Counted from the first letter of the stretch, positions 10,104 to 20,011 are shown. The stretch is 64,000 nt of DNA from Kurthia gibsonii (GCF_006539985.1 NZ_BJOB01000010.1:1-64000), one strand, 5' to 3'. The notes: generated from the letters alone by a model not told the origin. A program made the numbers and translations.

Positions 10104-13100
10104 TTATAAAGACTTCACATCTTGTACTTTTTGTGCAATTAACTGTACTTGTTGCTGCCGCGACTCTACTTTTCCCTCAATATATAAAATAGAATCTTCC
10201 TCTAATAAGGACTTGATTTGTTCAAATACCTTTGGAAAAACTGTAACGGATAGTGTTGCTGTTTCATCCTCTACTGTTAAGAAAGCCATTTGCTCGCCGT
10301 TTTTCGTACGAATTACTTTTATGTTTTGAATCGCTGCTATGACTTGAATCGCTGCACCTATTTTAATAGAAGAAACTCGATGTATTGGAACTACTGGTTG
10401 CCCCATTTTCGCTTTCAACTGCTCAACTGGATGCTTCGAAATATAGAAGCCAAGAACTTCTTTTTCACCTTGTAATTTTTCTTTTTCAATCATAGGTTCT
10501 GCTTCAGCATGCTTCGGTACACCGTAAATTCGTGTGTCATACAACACAGTCGTTTCTTCATCAGGTGCATACAATTTAGCGAGATTTTCAGCACGACTAA
10601 CAGTAGCTAGAAGTGTTTGACGATCTTGTTCAAAATCGTCTAAAGCACCTGCTTTGATTAAAGCTTCAATTGTTTTTTCTTTAAAATGTTGTGCTGATAT
10701 ACTTAATGCCATATCAAAAATGCTTTTCCAATCTTTTTTCACTTGTTGCATTTGCTGTAACTTTTTCAAAAAAGTTTGAGGCACGCCACGGATTGCTCCT
10801 AATGCTAATCGGATACTGCCGTTTTCAACACGGTAACTCTTTCCGCTTTTTTGAATTGAGGGGCGAAGTAATGGGATACCTTTTGCACGTACTTCTTGCA
10901 AGATTTTCAACTGCCTTTCTCGATCTCCCATAACACTTGTTAAGAGAGCCGCATAGAAATACGGTGCAAAATTGGCCTTTAAATAAGCCATTTGATACGT
11001 AATTAAACTATAGGCAACTGCATGACTTTTAGGAAAACCATAATTCGCAAAACGAACAATTAAATCATATACCTCATTTGCTACATTTTCATCGTACCCA
11101 TTCTGTAGAGCACCCCTTACAAAAGGTTGACGTTCTTGATCTAATATACTTTTTTCTTTTTTACTAACTGCTCGTCTTAATACATCTGCCTCACCTAATG
11201 TAAAACCTGCAAAAACAGCAGCAATTCGCATAATTTGCTCTTGATAGACGATGACACCATACGTTTCATTGAGAATCGGCGCAAGTATCGGATGAGGTAA
11301 AACGACCTGTTCTTGCCCATGCTTCCTTCTACTGTAAACAGGAATAAAATCCATTGGACCTGGACGATACAACGCATTCACTGCTACTAAATCTAAAAAG
11401 CTAGTTGGATATACTTCTTTTAAAGCTTGTCGCATACCAGCAGACTCCAATTGGAATACCCCTGTTGTATCACCTTGTTGTAGTAATTGATATGTTCTCA
11501 CATCATCTAAAGGAATTTTTTCAAAATCTAGCACACGTCGTTCACCTACATAAATAAGATATCGAATATGGTCGAGTATGGATAAATTACGCAATCCTAA
11601 AAAGTCCATTTTCAATAAGCCGACTGTTTCAACTTCTTTCATCGGCCATTGCGTCATATAGATGTCGTCGCTACCTCTTTCAATCGGGACAACTTCTGGT
11701 AAAGAGATTGGTGATAAAATAACACCAGCTGCATGAGTCGAAGCGTTACGTGGTAAGCCTTCTAAACGCTTCGCAATTTGTAGCCACTTCGATTTATGCT
11801 CATCTGTACCAATCCATTGTTCAAACGCTGCCTCGGCATCTCGTAACATTGTTCCTGACTTTGAAGGTATGAGCGCAGAAATTTGAGCCATTTCCTCTGT
11901 TGTAAAACCTAGAACACGTGCGACATCACGTGCTACTGCTTTTGCTGATAATGTACCAAATGTAATGATTTGTGCTGTATGCGAGGCTCCGTACTTTTTT
12001 GCTACATACTCAATCACTTCTTGTCTTTTAGCATCTGCAAAATCGACATCAATATCAGGTAATGTAATACGTGCCGGATTTAAAAACCGCTCAAAGAGAA
12101 GATCATATTGTATAGGGTCGACATTCGTAATACGTAAACAATAAGCAACGAGTGAACTCGCAGACGAACCACGACCTGGCCCTGTTAAAATACGTTTTGA
12201 ACGCGCAAAAGCGATATAGTCTGCTACGATTAAGAAGTAATCTGCATAACCCATATCATTGATGACACGTAGTTCATATTGCAAACGTTCTTCGTATAGT
12301 TGTTGCCCTGCAAAACCACGCTCTTGCAAACCTTTTTGACACTGTTCAGCAAGTAAATTCTCTGCCGTTTTTCCTGCTTCTAATGGTTGAAATTTCGGCA
12401 TATAATACTGTTCATACGTTAATTCAACTTTACACTGATTTAACACTTCTGCTGTTGTAGTTAACCATTCAGGCACATCTTGAAACCACTCTTTTAATTG
12501 CAACATTGTTGGTAAATAGTGTGCACGTTCGATTGAATTAAGCGGCTCTCTGTCCTCTACACGCACACCTTGCTGAATCGCTTTCGCTACTGTATAGGCC
12601 TCCACGTCTTCTTCGTTTAAAAAATGGACGCGCTGGGTTGCCATCACTTTTAGTTGTTCAAATTGTGCAACATCACGCCACAGCGATTCTTGTTCGTGGA
12701 TGATTCCATTCGCTCGCTCAATCCCTAAATAGAAATATTCTAATTGTTCATGTAACTGTTGAACCATTTGTATGACTTCATCACAATGATGTGTCATTGC
12801 AACAGGTAACATGACAATTAGCCCCTTTTGATAACCAAGTAACCATTTTAACGGTAAATCTTCTTGCTCTCTTAACGAGATTGCAGAAGAAATTTTGATT
12901 AGATGTTGGTAACCTTGTTGATTCGTTGCATATAAAACAAGTGGTATCGTGAGATTTTCTTGGCACACAAGATCTACTGTCAGTCCTAAGACTGGTTGTA
13001 TATGTGCTTTTTTCATAACTTGATTGAAATGAAGTAAGCCATATAACTTACGGTCTGTAATGGCAACTGTTGCATGCTCATACGATTGTAAAGCAGCTGA

Positions 13101-13172
13101 TAATTCTTCGATTTTCACAATACTATCCAGCATACTTGCAGACGTTATGATTTGCGGGAAATGAGCATCCAT
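10104..13172 (-). CDS. dnaE: DNA polymerase III subunit alpha, DnaE type
   Basis: Replicative or error-prone C-family DNA polymerase (in B. subtilis DnaE extends primers on the lagging strand). The protein is 1022 residues, shorter than B. subtilis DnaE (about 1115). The polymerase core is intact: GPGRGSSA (331-338), the catalytic-aspartate motif PDIDVDFAD (372-380) and KMDFLGLRNL further on, then the helix-hairpin-helix region and a C-terminal OB fold (about 920-1000). The N-terminal PHP domain is recognisable by alignment (SASMLDS, ITDRKLYG, VLGLTV) but the usual HxH and Asp-His metal ligands are missing. An AAAGGAGA ribosome site precedes the ATG. It lies 16 bases after nrnA. Confidence 0.95.
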   Translation of the reverse strand: MDAHFPQIITSASMLDSIVKIEELSAALQSYEHATVAITDRKLYGLLHFNQVMKKAHIQPVLGLTVDLVCQENLTIPLVLYATNQQGYQHLIKISSAISLREQEDLPLKWLLGYQKGLIVMLPVAMTHHCDEVIQMVQQLHEQLEYFYLGIERANGIIHEQESLWRDVAQFEQLKVMATQRVHFLNEEDVEAYTVAKAIQQGVRVEDREPLNSIERAHYLPTMLQLKEWFQDVPEWLTTTAEVLNQCKVELTYEQYYMPKFQPLEAGKTAENLLAEQCQKGLQERGFAGQQLYEERLQYELRVINDMGYADYFLIVADYIAFARSKRILTGPGRGSSASSLVAYCLRITNVDPIQYDLLFERFLNPARITLPDIDVDFADAKRQEVIEYVAKKYGASHTAQIITFGTLSAKAVARDVARVLGFTTEEMAQISALIPSKSGTMLRDAEAAFEQWIGTDEHKSKWLQIAKRLEGLPRNASTHAAGVILSPISLPEVVPIERGSDDIYMTQWPMKEVETVGLLKMDFLGLRNLSILDHIRYLIYVGERRVLDFEKIPLDDVRTYQLLQQGDTTGVFQLESAGMRQALKEVYPTSFLDLVAVNALYRPGPMDFIPVYSRRKHGQEQVVLPHPILAPILNETYGVIVYQEQIMRIAAVFAGFTLGEADVLRRAVSKKEKSILDQERQPFVRGALQNGYDENVANEVYDLIVRFANYGFPKSHAVAYSLITYQMAYLKANFAPYFYAALLTSVMGDRERQLKILQEVRAKGIPLLRPSIQKSGKSYRVENGSIRLALGAIRGVPQTFLKKLQQMQQVKKDWKSIFDMALSISAQHFKEKTIEALIKAGALDDFEQDRQTLLATVSRAENLAKLYAPDEETTVLYDTRIYGVPKHAEAEPMIEKEKLQGEKEVLGFYISKHPVEQLKAKMGQPVVPIHRVSSIKIGAAIQVIAAIQNIKVIRTKNGEQMAFLTVEDETATLSVTVFPKVFEQIKSLLEEDSILYIEGKVESRQQQVQLIAQKVQDVKSL

Positions 13173-13188
13173 TCATTTCTTCTCCTTT

Positions 13189-14127
13189 CTATTGCGCACA
13201 AACCTCGTCTAATTGTGCGATTAAATCATCTGCCTCTGACCAATCATAAATTGTAGCCCCCGAAGCAAATGGGTGACCGCCGCCTCTAAATTGTTTAGCA
13301 ATCGTATTAATAATTAAACCTTTCGAACGTAAACGAACACGAATTTGATCTGGCTCTTCAACAAAAATAGCCCATGCACGAATTCCTTTTACATTTCCTA
13401 AAGAACTGACAAGCGCACTTGTTTCGAGCGCTGTGACTCCATATTCTTCTAGTAATTCTTTTGGCAACTTAATATAAGCTGCACCATTTTCGTTCATATG
13501 GAAATTTTGATAAATGTAACCTTGTAATTGTAGCAATTCTCTACTCAATTCATACATACCATCAAATAGCGTAGAGCGATCAAAGTCATGCTTTACTAAT
13601 TTACTTGCTGTTTTAAATGTTTTTTCTGTTGCACTTGGGAATTTAAAACGTCCTGTATCGCCTACAATTCCAGCAAATAAATAACGTGCTGCCTGTGCAG
13701 GAAGCCCCCAAGCACGATGTTCTTCCCCATATTCATATAGCTCATAAATCAATTCTGAACAAGAACTCGCAGATGTGTCTACCCATGTAATGTCACCATA
13801 AGCATCATCATTTGGATGATGGTCTATTTTAATTAATATCTCACCCCTTGTATAACGTTGATCATCAATACGTTCTTGGTTCGCTGTATCTGTGACAATC
13901 ACTAGAGCGCCATTATATGCTTCATCTTCCGCATGTACGGGTTCACCTAAATATGTAAGTGACGGATCATGTGTACCAGGTGTGTATACTGTTTTTTCGG
14001 GATAATTTGATTGAATGAGTGTAGCTAGCCCCATTTGCGAACCATAGGCATCTTCATCTGGACGTACATGACGATGAATGATAATCGTTTGATACTTTTC
14101 AATACATTCAATAATTTGTTTTTTCAT
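13189..14127 (-). CDS. nrnA: Bifunctional oligoribonuclease/PAP phosphatase NrnA
   Basis: DHH-family phosphoesterase that degrades nano-RNAs and dephosphorylates 3'-phosphoadenosine 5'-phosphate. The 312 residues show the DHH domain (HRHVRPDEDAYGSQ at 18-31, TDTAN near 94, the signature KIDHHPNDDAYG near 114) and the C-terminal DHHA1 domain with FRGGGHPFASGA. Size and order next to dnaE match B. subtilis ytqI. It is the first gene of the pair nrnA-dnaE, 16 bases apart. Confidence 0.95.
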   Translation of the reverse strand: MKKQIIECIEKYQTIIIHRHVRPDEDAYGSQMGLATLIQSNYPEKTVYTPGTHDPSLTYLGEPVHAEDEAYNGALVIVTDTANQERIDDQRYTRGEILIKIDHHPNDDAYGDITWVDTSASSCSELIYELYEYGEEHRAWGLPAQAARYLFAGIVGDTGRFKFPSATEKTFKTASKLVKHDFDRSTLFDGMYELSRELLQLQGYIYQNFHMNENGAAYIKLPKELLEEYGVTALETSALVSSLGNVKGIRAWAIFVEEPDQIRVRLRSKGLIINTIAKQFRGGGHPFASGATIYDWSEADDLIAQLDEVCAQ

Positions 14128-14231
14128 CTAAATCGCTCCCTTAAATTAAATTAACGAAAATACTGCTTTCTATTTTAACAGTTTTTGTATAGCGTGTATT
14201 TATTTCTGAGTTATTTTATCTGAAATCGTGA

Positions 14232-14270
14232 ATAAAAAAAGTATTGGGCAATAAAATCACCCAATACTTC
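14232..14270 (-). terminator. Terminator after ytoI
   Basis: AAGTATTGGG (14239-14248) pairs perfectly with CCCAATACTT (14260-14269); on the minus strand a T run follows. It begins three bases after the ytoI stop. Confidence 0.88.
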
Positions 14271-14271
14271 T

Positions 14272-15582
14272 TTATCGTTCTAATACTTGGAATGTCACAA
14301 GTGCCTTACATACTAATATTTCATCACTATAAACTTCAAAATCAATTTTCGCAAATTTACGACTCATATCTAAAATTTTCGGTAACACTTGAATGGTTTT
14401 TTCCATTTGCACAGGCTTCATGAAATAGATGGTCATATTTTCAACCACACTGTCGCCTCGCTTTGTTTTTTTCAAAGCGGCTGCTCCTGCTTCTACTAAT
14501 AATGTTGTGAAAGCTCCATATGAAATCGCACCAAACTGATTCGTCATTTGCGGTGTTACCGTAAATTCAACCGTTGAATCGTCTTCGTCTTTTTCAAGCT
14601 TCATCTCATTTTTCACAAGGTCATCAATCGTTTCGCCATGCTGTGGTTGACGCTGAGCCATTTGCATCGCCTTTAATACATCCTGACGACTTACAACGCC
14701 CTGTAACACACCGTGTTCATCTGTAACAGGTAATAAATCGATTCCTTCCCAAATCATACGGTGTCCAGCTGTTGCTACACTCGTCTTCATTGTAACTGTA
14801 ATTGGATTACGTGTCATCAAACGATCAATCGAGTCTGATTCTTGCTTACCAATTACGTCTTTTGATGTCACAATACCAACTGTTTTCTTCTGTTTATCAA
14901 CAACTGGATAGCCACCATGTGTTGTACGAGAATTTAATTCATTAAAGTCACGTACTGTGTCAGTTGATTTTAAATATGAAGTGTCTTCAATTGGTATAAC
15001 AATATCTTCAATTAATAGAATCTCTTTTTTAATTAACTGATCATAAATAGCGCGATTAATCATCGTTGCAACTGTAAAGGTATCGTAACTTGAAGAAATA
15101 ATAGGTAAATCAAGTTCATCCGCTAAGCGACGCGCTTCTTCATCCGCATCGAAACCACCTGTAATTAATACAGCAGCTCCTGCTTTTAAAGCATTCAAAT
15201 GCGTATTCGAACGGTTACCAACAATTAATAAACTGCCTGCATCCGTATAACGCATCATGTCATCTAACTTCATTGCACCAATAACAAATTTCGTCAATGT
15301 TTTATGCAATCCACTTTTACCACCTAGTACTTGTCCATCCACAATGTTAACAATTTCAGCAAAAGTTAAACGTTCAATATTCTCTTTTTTCTTCTTCTCA
15401 ATACGAATCGTCCCTACACGCTCAATCGTACTGACTAAGCGACGTGTCTCTGCTTCTTTAATCGCGCGATAAGCTGTTCCTTCACTTACTGCCATATCTT
15501 TTGCAATTTGACGTACAGAGATTTTATCACCTACAGGTAAAGTCTCGATGTATTGAATTATCTTTTCATGTTTAGTAGCCAA
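14272..15582 (-). CDS. ytoI: HTH-DRTGG-CBS-hotdog protein YtoI
   Basis: Multidomain regulatory protein of 436 residues. Order of domains: N-terminal winged helix-turn-helix (about 1-60, SVRQIAKDMAVSEGTAYRAIKEAE), DRTGG-like domain (about 75-185), paired CBS domains (about 195-315, each ending in a GIVTSKDVIG or GVVSRQDVLK type motif) and a C-terminal hotdog/thioesterase-like fold (about 330-436). CBS pairs bind adenine nucleotides, so a nucleotide-sensing switch is likely; substrate and targets are unknown. In B. subtilis the homologue lies in the same neighbourhood between nrnA and ytkL. Confidence 0.9.
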   Translation of the reverse strand: MATKHEKIIQYIETLPVGDKISVRQIAKDMAVSEGTAYRAIKEAETRRLVSTIERVGTIRIEKKKKENIERLTFAEIVNIVDGQVLGGKSGLHKTLTKFVIGAMKLDDMMRYTDAGSLLIVGNRSNTHLNALKAGAAVLITGGFDADEEARRLADELDLPIISSSYDTFTVATMINRAIYDQLIKKEILLIEDIVIPIEDTSYLKSTDTVRDFNELNSRTTHGGYPVVDKQKKTVGIVTSKDVIGKQESDSIDRLMTRNPITVTMKTSVATAGHRMIWEGIDLLPVTDEHGVLQGVVSRQDVLKAMQMAQRQPQHGETIDDLVKNEMKLEKDEDDSTVEFTVTPQMTNQFGAISYGAFTTLLVEAGAAALKKTKRGDSVVENMTIYFMKPVQMEKTIQVLPKILDMSRKFAKIDFEVYSDEILVCKALVTFQVLER

Positions 15583-15713
15583 AGAATCACCTATTTTCCA
15601 ACTTCATTCTACCCCTAGTGTACCATATTTCCTGTTTTGTCGTGCTGCTTTTTAAAACAAAAGTACAGTATATTTGCTACAAATTTAGCGTTTTCAGTGG
15701 ATTTCTCATAAAA

Positions 15714-16394
15714 CTAGCGTTCGATTACATCTCCTGCGGACATAATTAATACTTCTGTTCCCTCAACTAATTTTGCAAAATGGGTTGGGTCTTGCTCAAT
15801 TACAGGAAATGTATTGTAATGAATCGGTACAGCTAATTTTGGTTTTAAAAACGCTACTGCCGTTGCAGCATCTCTTGGTCCCATTGTAAAGTTGTCACCA
15901 ATTGGTACAAACGCAACGTCAATCGGATGTCGTTCACCAATTAATTTCATATCACTAAACAGCGCTGTATCACCTGCGTGATAGATTGTTTTGCCCTCTG
16001 CTATAAATAAGATACCACCTGGCATTCCTGTATAAATAATTTGTTTGTCCTTTGTTACATAGGAAGACCCATGGAATGCCTGTGTATATTTAACTGTTCC
16101 AAAATCAAATGTATAAGCGCCACCAATATGCATATTATGAACGCGTACACCTTGCCAAGATAGGTAATCTGCTAATTCATTTGGAGCAACTACAAGTGCA
16201 TCGTGTTTTTTTGCCAATTCAACTGTATCACCAACATGATCATTGTGACCATGTGTTAGTAAGATTACATCTGGTGATTCTGATTCCACTTTTAAATCCG
16301 TTTGACTATTTCCATTAATGAATGGGTCAATTAAAATGACCTTGTCATTCGTTTTGATTTTTACAACTGAATGTCCATGAAATGATATTTGCAT
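15714..16394 (-). CDS. ytkL: Metal-dependent hydrolase, UPF0173 (YtkL)
   Basis: Metallo-beta-lactamase-fold protein of 226 residues, UPF0173 family. The metal-binding motif [10 protein letters not shown] (about residues 51-60) is complete, and further ligand residues appear in [13 protein letters not shown] and VPIHYNTFP. Substrate is unknown. No signal peptide, so cytoplasmic. Good ribosome site (AGGAGG) before the ATG at 16394. It is divergent from the M24 peptidase gene, with a palindrome in the shared promoter region. Confidence 0.92.
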   Translation of the reverse strand: MQISFHGHSVVKIKTNDKVILIDPFINGNSQTDLKVESESPDVILLTHGHNDHVGDTVELAKKHDALVVAPNELADYLSWQGVRVHNMHIGGAYTFDFGTVKYTQAFHGSSYVTKDKQIIYTGMPGGILFIAEGKTIYHAGDTALFSDMKLIGERHPIDVAFVPIGDNFTMGPRDAATAVAFLKPKLAVPIHYNTFPVIEQDPTHFAKLVEGTEVLIMSAGDVIER

Positions 16395-16513
16395 TGAAAA
16401 ATCCTCCTTAAAATATGGATTACATTACACACAAATGCTGTTTTTTGATACACTTGTAAAGCGGTACACTTGTTTTAGATTAACGTGACTTCATGTGAAA
16501 TGTACGTATCTCA

Positions 16514-16536
16514 TTTGTAACATATTCTGTTACAAA
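16514..16536. promoter_or_regulatory. Palindrome between ytkL and the M24 peptidase gene
   Basis: TTTGTAAC (16514-16521) and GTTACAAA (16529-16536) form a perfect inverted repeat with a seven-base spacer, in the 243-base divergent region. It has the size and symmetry of an operator for a dimeric repressor. A direct repeat TACACTTGT occurs nearby at 16449 and 16465. The regulator is unknown. Confidence 0.45.
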
Positions 16537-16637
16537 ATGGAAACCTAAGATAACTAGTACATACATTTTTTCTTACGTTTGTTCTATACCCAAGTCAGAC
16601 GAAATTCAATTATAGAGATTTGAGAGGAGACGACATT

Positions 16638-17738
16638 ATGTCATCTAAAATCGAAAAAATTCAACATCATTTACAAGCAGCAAACATTGATGCTGCATTC
16701 ATCACAACTCCTGAAAATGTTTTTTATCTATCAGGATTTTTAAGTGATCCACATGAGCGCTTACTAGGCATTCTTATTTTTAAAGATGCTGCACCATTTA
16801 TGATTTGTCCAAAAATGGAGGTTACTGATGCGAAGGCAGCTGGCTGGACATACGATGTAGTAGGTCACGACGATCAGGAAGATGCTTTTGAAGTACTTGC
16901 AAATAAAGCAGCTCAATCTGTTAGCGCCATTCAAACATTAGCAATTGAAAAATCACATTTAACAGTAGAACGTTTAGATACTTTACAACGCTTCTATCCG
17001 AACAGTTCAGTTGTTGGAATTGATCAATTATTAACAGATTTACGTATTGTTAAATCTGCTGATGAAGTGGAAAAAATTCGTGAAGCAGCAAAACTTGCTG
17101 ACTATGCGATTCAAGTAGGTTGCGATGAATTAGCTGAAGGTAAAACAGAACTTGAAGTACTATCAGCAATCGAAGCTGCAATCCTTCAAAAGGGTTACTA
17201 TATGTCATTCGATACAATGGTATTAACAGGATTAAATGCTGCTTCTCCACATGGCACACCAGGTAACACAAAAATTAAAAAAGGTGACCTAGTACTGTTT
17301 GATTTAGGTGTTGTTTATGAAGGTTACTGTTCTGATATTACACGTACAGTTGCATTCGGTGAACCAAATACAGCGCAAAAAGCAGTATATGATGCTGTAC
17401 TAAGCGCAAATAAAGCCGCAATTGATTTAGTTAAACCAGGTGTTCGTACAATGGACTTAGACCGTGCAGCGCGTCAAAAAATTGAAGATGCTGGTTTTGG
17501 TGAATATTTCACACACCGTCTAGGACATGGCCTTGGAATTGGTTTACACGAAACTCCTTCTATCCATGGTTCAAATGAATTGCCTTTAGTGGAAGGTATG
17601 GTTTTCACGATTGAACCAGGTGTTTATAAAGGTGACACAGCTGGCGTACGTATCGAAGATGATGTTGTTGTGACAAAAGATGGTGTTGAAATTCTAACAT
17701 CATTCCCTAAAGAGCTACACATTGTTGAACCAAAATAA
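16638..17738 (+). CDS. M24 family aminopeptidase/Xaa-Pro dipeptidase
   Basis: Creatinase/prolidase-fold metallopeptidase that removes N-terminal residues next to proline. From the ATG at 16638 it has 366 residues. An N-terminal creatinase domain (about 1-130) precedes the M24 catalytic domain, whose metal ligands are visible in LFDLGVVYEGYCSDITRT (two Asp), HRLGHGLGIGLHE (His), FTIEPGVY (Glu) and GVRIEDD (Glu). An upstream in-frame TTG at 16620 is possible, but AGGAG stands eight bases before 16638. B. subtilis homologues include YqhT and YkvY; which is the orthologue I cannot tell. Confidence 0.93.
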   Translation: MSSKIEKIQHHLQAANIDAAFITTPENVFYLSGFLSDPHERLLGILIFKDAAPFMICPKMEVTDAKAAGWTYDVVGHDDQEDAFEVLANKAAQSVSAIQTLAIEKSHLTVERLDTLQRFYPNSSVVGIDQLLTDLRIVKSADEVEKIREAAKLADYAIQVGCDELAEGKTELEVLSAIEAAILQKGYYMSFDTMVLTGLNAASPHGTPGNTKIKKGDLVLFDLGVVYEGYCSDITRTVAFGEPNTAQKAVYDAVLSANKAAIDLVKPGVRTMDLDRAARQKIEDAGFGEYFTHRLGHGLGIGLHETPSIHGSNELPLVEGMVFTIEPGVYKGDTAGVRIEDDVVVTKDGVEILTSFPKELHIVEPK

Positions 17739-17751
17739 GTGTTAAAAAACA

Positions 17752-17797
17752 AAAGAGAAATTCCGCTGCCAATTGGCTTTGGAATTTCTCTTTTTTT
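17752..17797. terminator. Terminator between the M24 peptidase gene and ald
   Basis: AGAGAAATTCC (around 17754-17764) pairs with GGAATTTCTCT (17781-17791), followed by seven T on the plus strand. A-rich sequence on the other side would let it work for ald as well. Confidence 0.85.
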
Positions 17798-17890
17798 ATA
17801 CAATGGATTGACCTACATCAATCTCTATTTATACGTTATCTACTCACAAACAAACTAACCCCTAATTCCCTTTGTATGAATCATTTTGGA

Positions 17891-19012
17891 TTATGCTTTT
17901 GCTTGTAATAAAGCGTCAGCTGGAACGTATTCGTAACCAAGCGCTTCTGCAACTGCATCGAACGTTACATGACCATCTAATACGTTTAAGCCTTTACGTA
18001 ATGCTTCATTATCTAAGCATGCTTTTACATAACCTTTATTCGCAATTTGTACTGCGTAAGGTACTGTATTATTTGTTAAAGCCATTGTTGCTGTACGTGG
18101 TACTGCACCTGGCATATTTGCTACTGCATAGTGAACCACACCATGCTTCACATAGGTTGGCTCATCATGTGTTGTAATACGATCTGATGTTTCGAAAATA
18201 CCACCTTGGTCGATTGCGATATCAACAACAACTGAACCTGGTGACATCGATTTAATCATCTCTTCTGTTACTAATTTTGGCGCTTTAGCACCTGGAATTA
18301 ATACAGCACCGATTACTAAATCAGATTGCTTTACAGACTCTGCAATGTTATATGGGTTTGAAATAAGTGTATGAACATCTGTACCGAATTGATCATCTAA
18401 TTCACGTAAACGTTCTGGGCTTAAATCGATAATTGTTACATCTGCACCCATACCTACAGCGATTTTCGCAGCATTTGCGCCAGCCATACCGCCGCCGATT
18501 ACTGTTACTTTACCGCGTGACACCCCTGGTACGCCGCCTAGTAAAATACCTTTACCGCCTTCTTGTTTTTCTAAATACTGTGCACCAATTTGTGTTGCCA
18601 TACGACCTGCAACTTCACTCATTGGTGTTAATAGTGGTAGTGAACGGTTTGGTAATTGTACCGTTTCGTAAGCAATTGCTGTCACTTTTTTATCGATTAA
18701 TGCTTTTGTTAGAGCTGGTTCTGGTGCTAAGTGTAAATAAGTGAATAAGATCAAGCCTTCTGTAAAGAAGCCATATTCTGATTCGATTGGTTCTTTAACT
18801 TTCATGACCATATCAACATTCCAAGCGCCTGCTTGGTCTACGATCACTGCCCCTGCTTCAATATATTCTTCATCTGTAAATCCTGAACCAATACCAGCGC
18901 CCTTTTCTACGACAACATCGTGACCTGATACCTTAAAGTTCACAACGCCTGCTGGTGTAATTGCTACACGATTTTCATTGTTTTTGATTTCCTTTGGAAT
19001 ACCAATTTTCAT
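17891..19012 (-). CDS. ald: Alanine dehydrogenase
   Basis: NAD-dependent reversible deamination of L-alanine to pyruvate and ammonia. From the ATG at 19012 it has 373 residues, like B. subtilis Ald (378). The start [18 protein letters not shown] is the family signature; the Rossmann region [28 protein letters not shown] (around 168-195) binds NAD. A second ATG lies six bases upstream (19018), but it would touch the AGGAGG ribosome site, so 19012 is preferred. Monocistronic, divergent from the usp gene. Confidence 0.96.
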   Translation of the reverse strand: MKIGIPKEIKNNENRVAITPAGVVNFKVSGHDVVVEKGAGIGSGFTDEEYIEAGAVIVDQAGAWNVDMVMKVKEPIESEYGFFTEGLILFTYLHLAPEPALTKALIDKKVTAIAYETVQLPNRSLPLLTPMSEVAGRMATQIGAQYLEKQEGGKGILLGGVPGVSRGKVTVIGGGMAGANAAKIAVGMGADVTIIDLSPERLRELDDQFGTDVHTLISNPYNIAESVKQSDLVIGAVLIPGAKAPKLVTEEMIKSMSPGSVVVDIAIDQGGIFETSDRITTHDEPTYVKHGVVHYAVANMPGAVPRTATMALTNNTVPYAVQIANKGYVKACLDNEALRKGLNVLDGHVTFDAVAEALGYEYVPADALLQAKA

Positions 19013-19344
19013 GCCCATCCTCCTAAAGATAAAAGTATATATGAAGTTAAACTTATCTCTTCAAACAAATCTATCTTAACAGATTTTTACGACTTTTTGC
19101 AAAATAATTTTCAAGTTTTTTTCTTTTTTCCAAATAATTGCGTTTACAAAAAGGTTATAAACTCTTTTTTTATGTAAAAATAACAAAATATGCTATTTTA
19201 TTATATTAAATTTTTTGATTTTTCTAATTAATTTTTTGATGAAAAATTCACAATTTGTTCCAATTCCATTTAAAAAAGAGGGATTTGTGAATTGATATAG
19301 AATGTTATAATATGCTTATAAAAGCAAAGAGGAGGAATTTTATT
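19013..19344. promoter_or_regulatory. Divergent intergenic region ald / universal stress gene
   Basis: A very AT-rich gap of 332 bases with no gene. On the plus strand TATAAT at 19306-19311 with a weak -35 (TTTGTG, 19284-19289, spacing 16) is the probable usp promoter. GGAGGA at 19331 is its ribosome site. I see no clear operator. Confidence 0.5.
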
Positions 19345-19791
19345 ATGACAACTTATAACAACATTATTGTAGCAGTAGATGGTTCTGCAGAAGCAGAATA
19401 CGCATTCAACAAAGCAGTAGAGGTAGCACAACGTAACGATGCGGTTTTACACCTAGTAAACATCATCGATACACGTTCTTTCGCAGCAATCGAAGCGTAT
19501 GATCGCTCAATCGCTGAACGCGCTCAAAGCTTTGCTGAAGAAAAATTAAACGAATATAAAACAATTGCTGAACAACATGGCGTAAAAGAAGTGAAAACAT
19601 TAATCGAATACGGTTCACCAAAAACAATGATTACAAAAGACGTTGCTGAAAAAACAGTAGCTGATTTAATCGTATGTGGTGCGACTGGTCTAAATGCTGT
19701 AGAGCGCTTCCTAATCGGTAGTGTATCTGAAAGCATCGTACGCTCTGCAAAATGTGACGTATTAGTTGTACGTACACCAGCAGCTGAATAA
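19345..19791 (+). CDS. Universal stress protein (UspA family)
   Basis: Small cytoplasmic UspA-fold protein, 148 residues from the ATG at 19345, which has a GGAGGA ribosome site nine bases before it (the frame extends upstream to 19312 without one). The fold-defining features are present: N-terminal IIVAVDGSAEAEYAF and the C-terminal ATP-binding loop GATGLNAVERFLIGSVSESIVRSAKCDVLVVR, matching the G-2x-G-9x-G(S/T) signature, so it probably binds ATP. Role is likely in stress tolerance; no partner is indicated by context. Confidence 0.93.
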   Translation: MTTYNNIIVAVDGSAEAEYAFNKAVEVAQRNDAVLHLVNIIDTRSFAAIEAYDRSIAERAQSFAEEKLNEYKTIAEQHGVKEVKTLIEYGSPKTMITKDVAEKTVADLIVCGATGLNAVERFLIGSVSESIVRSAKCDVLVVRTPAAE

Positions 19792-19800
19792 TCACCAATT

Positions 19801-19840
19801 AAAAAAGAGAAATCGCGATTCAATGCGATTTCTCTTTTTC
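19801..19840. terminator. Bidirectional terminator usp / small ORF
   Basis: GAGAAATCGC (19807-19816) pairs perfectly with GCGATTTCTC (19825-19834), flanked by A6 and T5. It serves the plus-strand usp gene and the minus-strand small ORF, which converge here. Confidence 0.9.
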
Positions 19841-19842
19841 TA

Positions 19843-20010
19843 TTACTTTTCTTGTTCTTGTTCTTTAGTGAGCTTTTCACACAGGTAACCAACAATATGA
19901 CCTCTTGGTGTTTTTTCTTCTAAGTCACCATTCTCAACTAATTCATCGAGGGATTGCCAAATGGTTGCCCATAATTCTGTGTTTTCATATTGCTTATATT
20001 GTGGATTCAA
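19843..20010 (-). CDS. Small hypothetical protein (55 residues) after ytxK
   Basis: A 55-codon frame starting with TTG at 20010, one base after the ytxK stop codon, and ending at TAA 19843, just before a terminator. The predicted protein is hydrophilic and acidic, starting LNPQYKQYENTELW and ending in KEQEQEK, with no Met and no membrane segment; codon use (GAA, AAA, CAA, GGT) looks like that of the neighbours. The tight spacing and the terminator right behind it argue that it is a real, translationally coupled gene. The ribosome site is weak (AGAGAAGAAA). I do not recognise a family. Confidence 0.55.
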   Translation of the reverse strand: MNPQYKQYENTELWATIWQSLDELVENGDLEEKTPRGHIVGYLCEKLTKEQEQEK

Positions 20011-20011
20011 T

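Noticed and set aside
10066-10329. Plus-strand Cys-rich ORF opposite the end of dnaE
   Set aside because: Shadow of a well-defined coding gene; no ribosome site.
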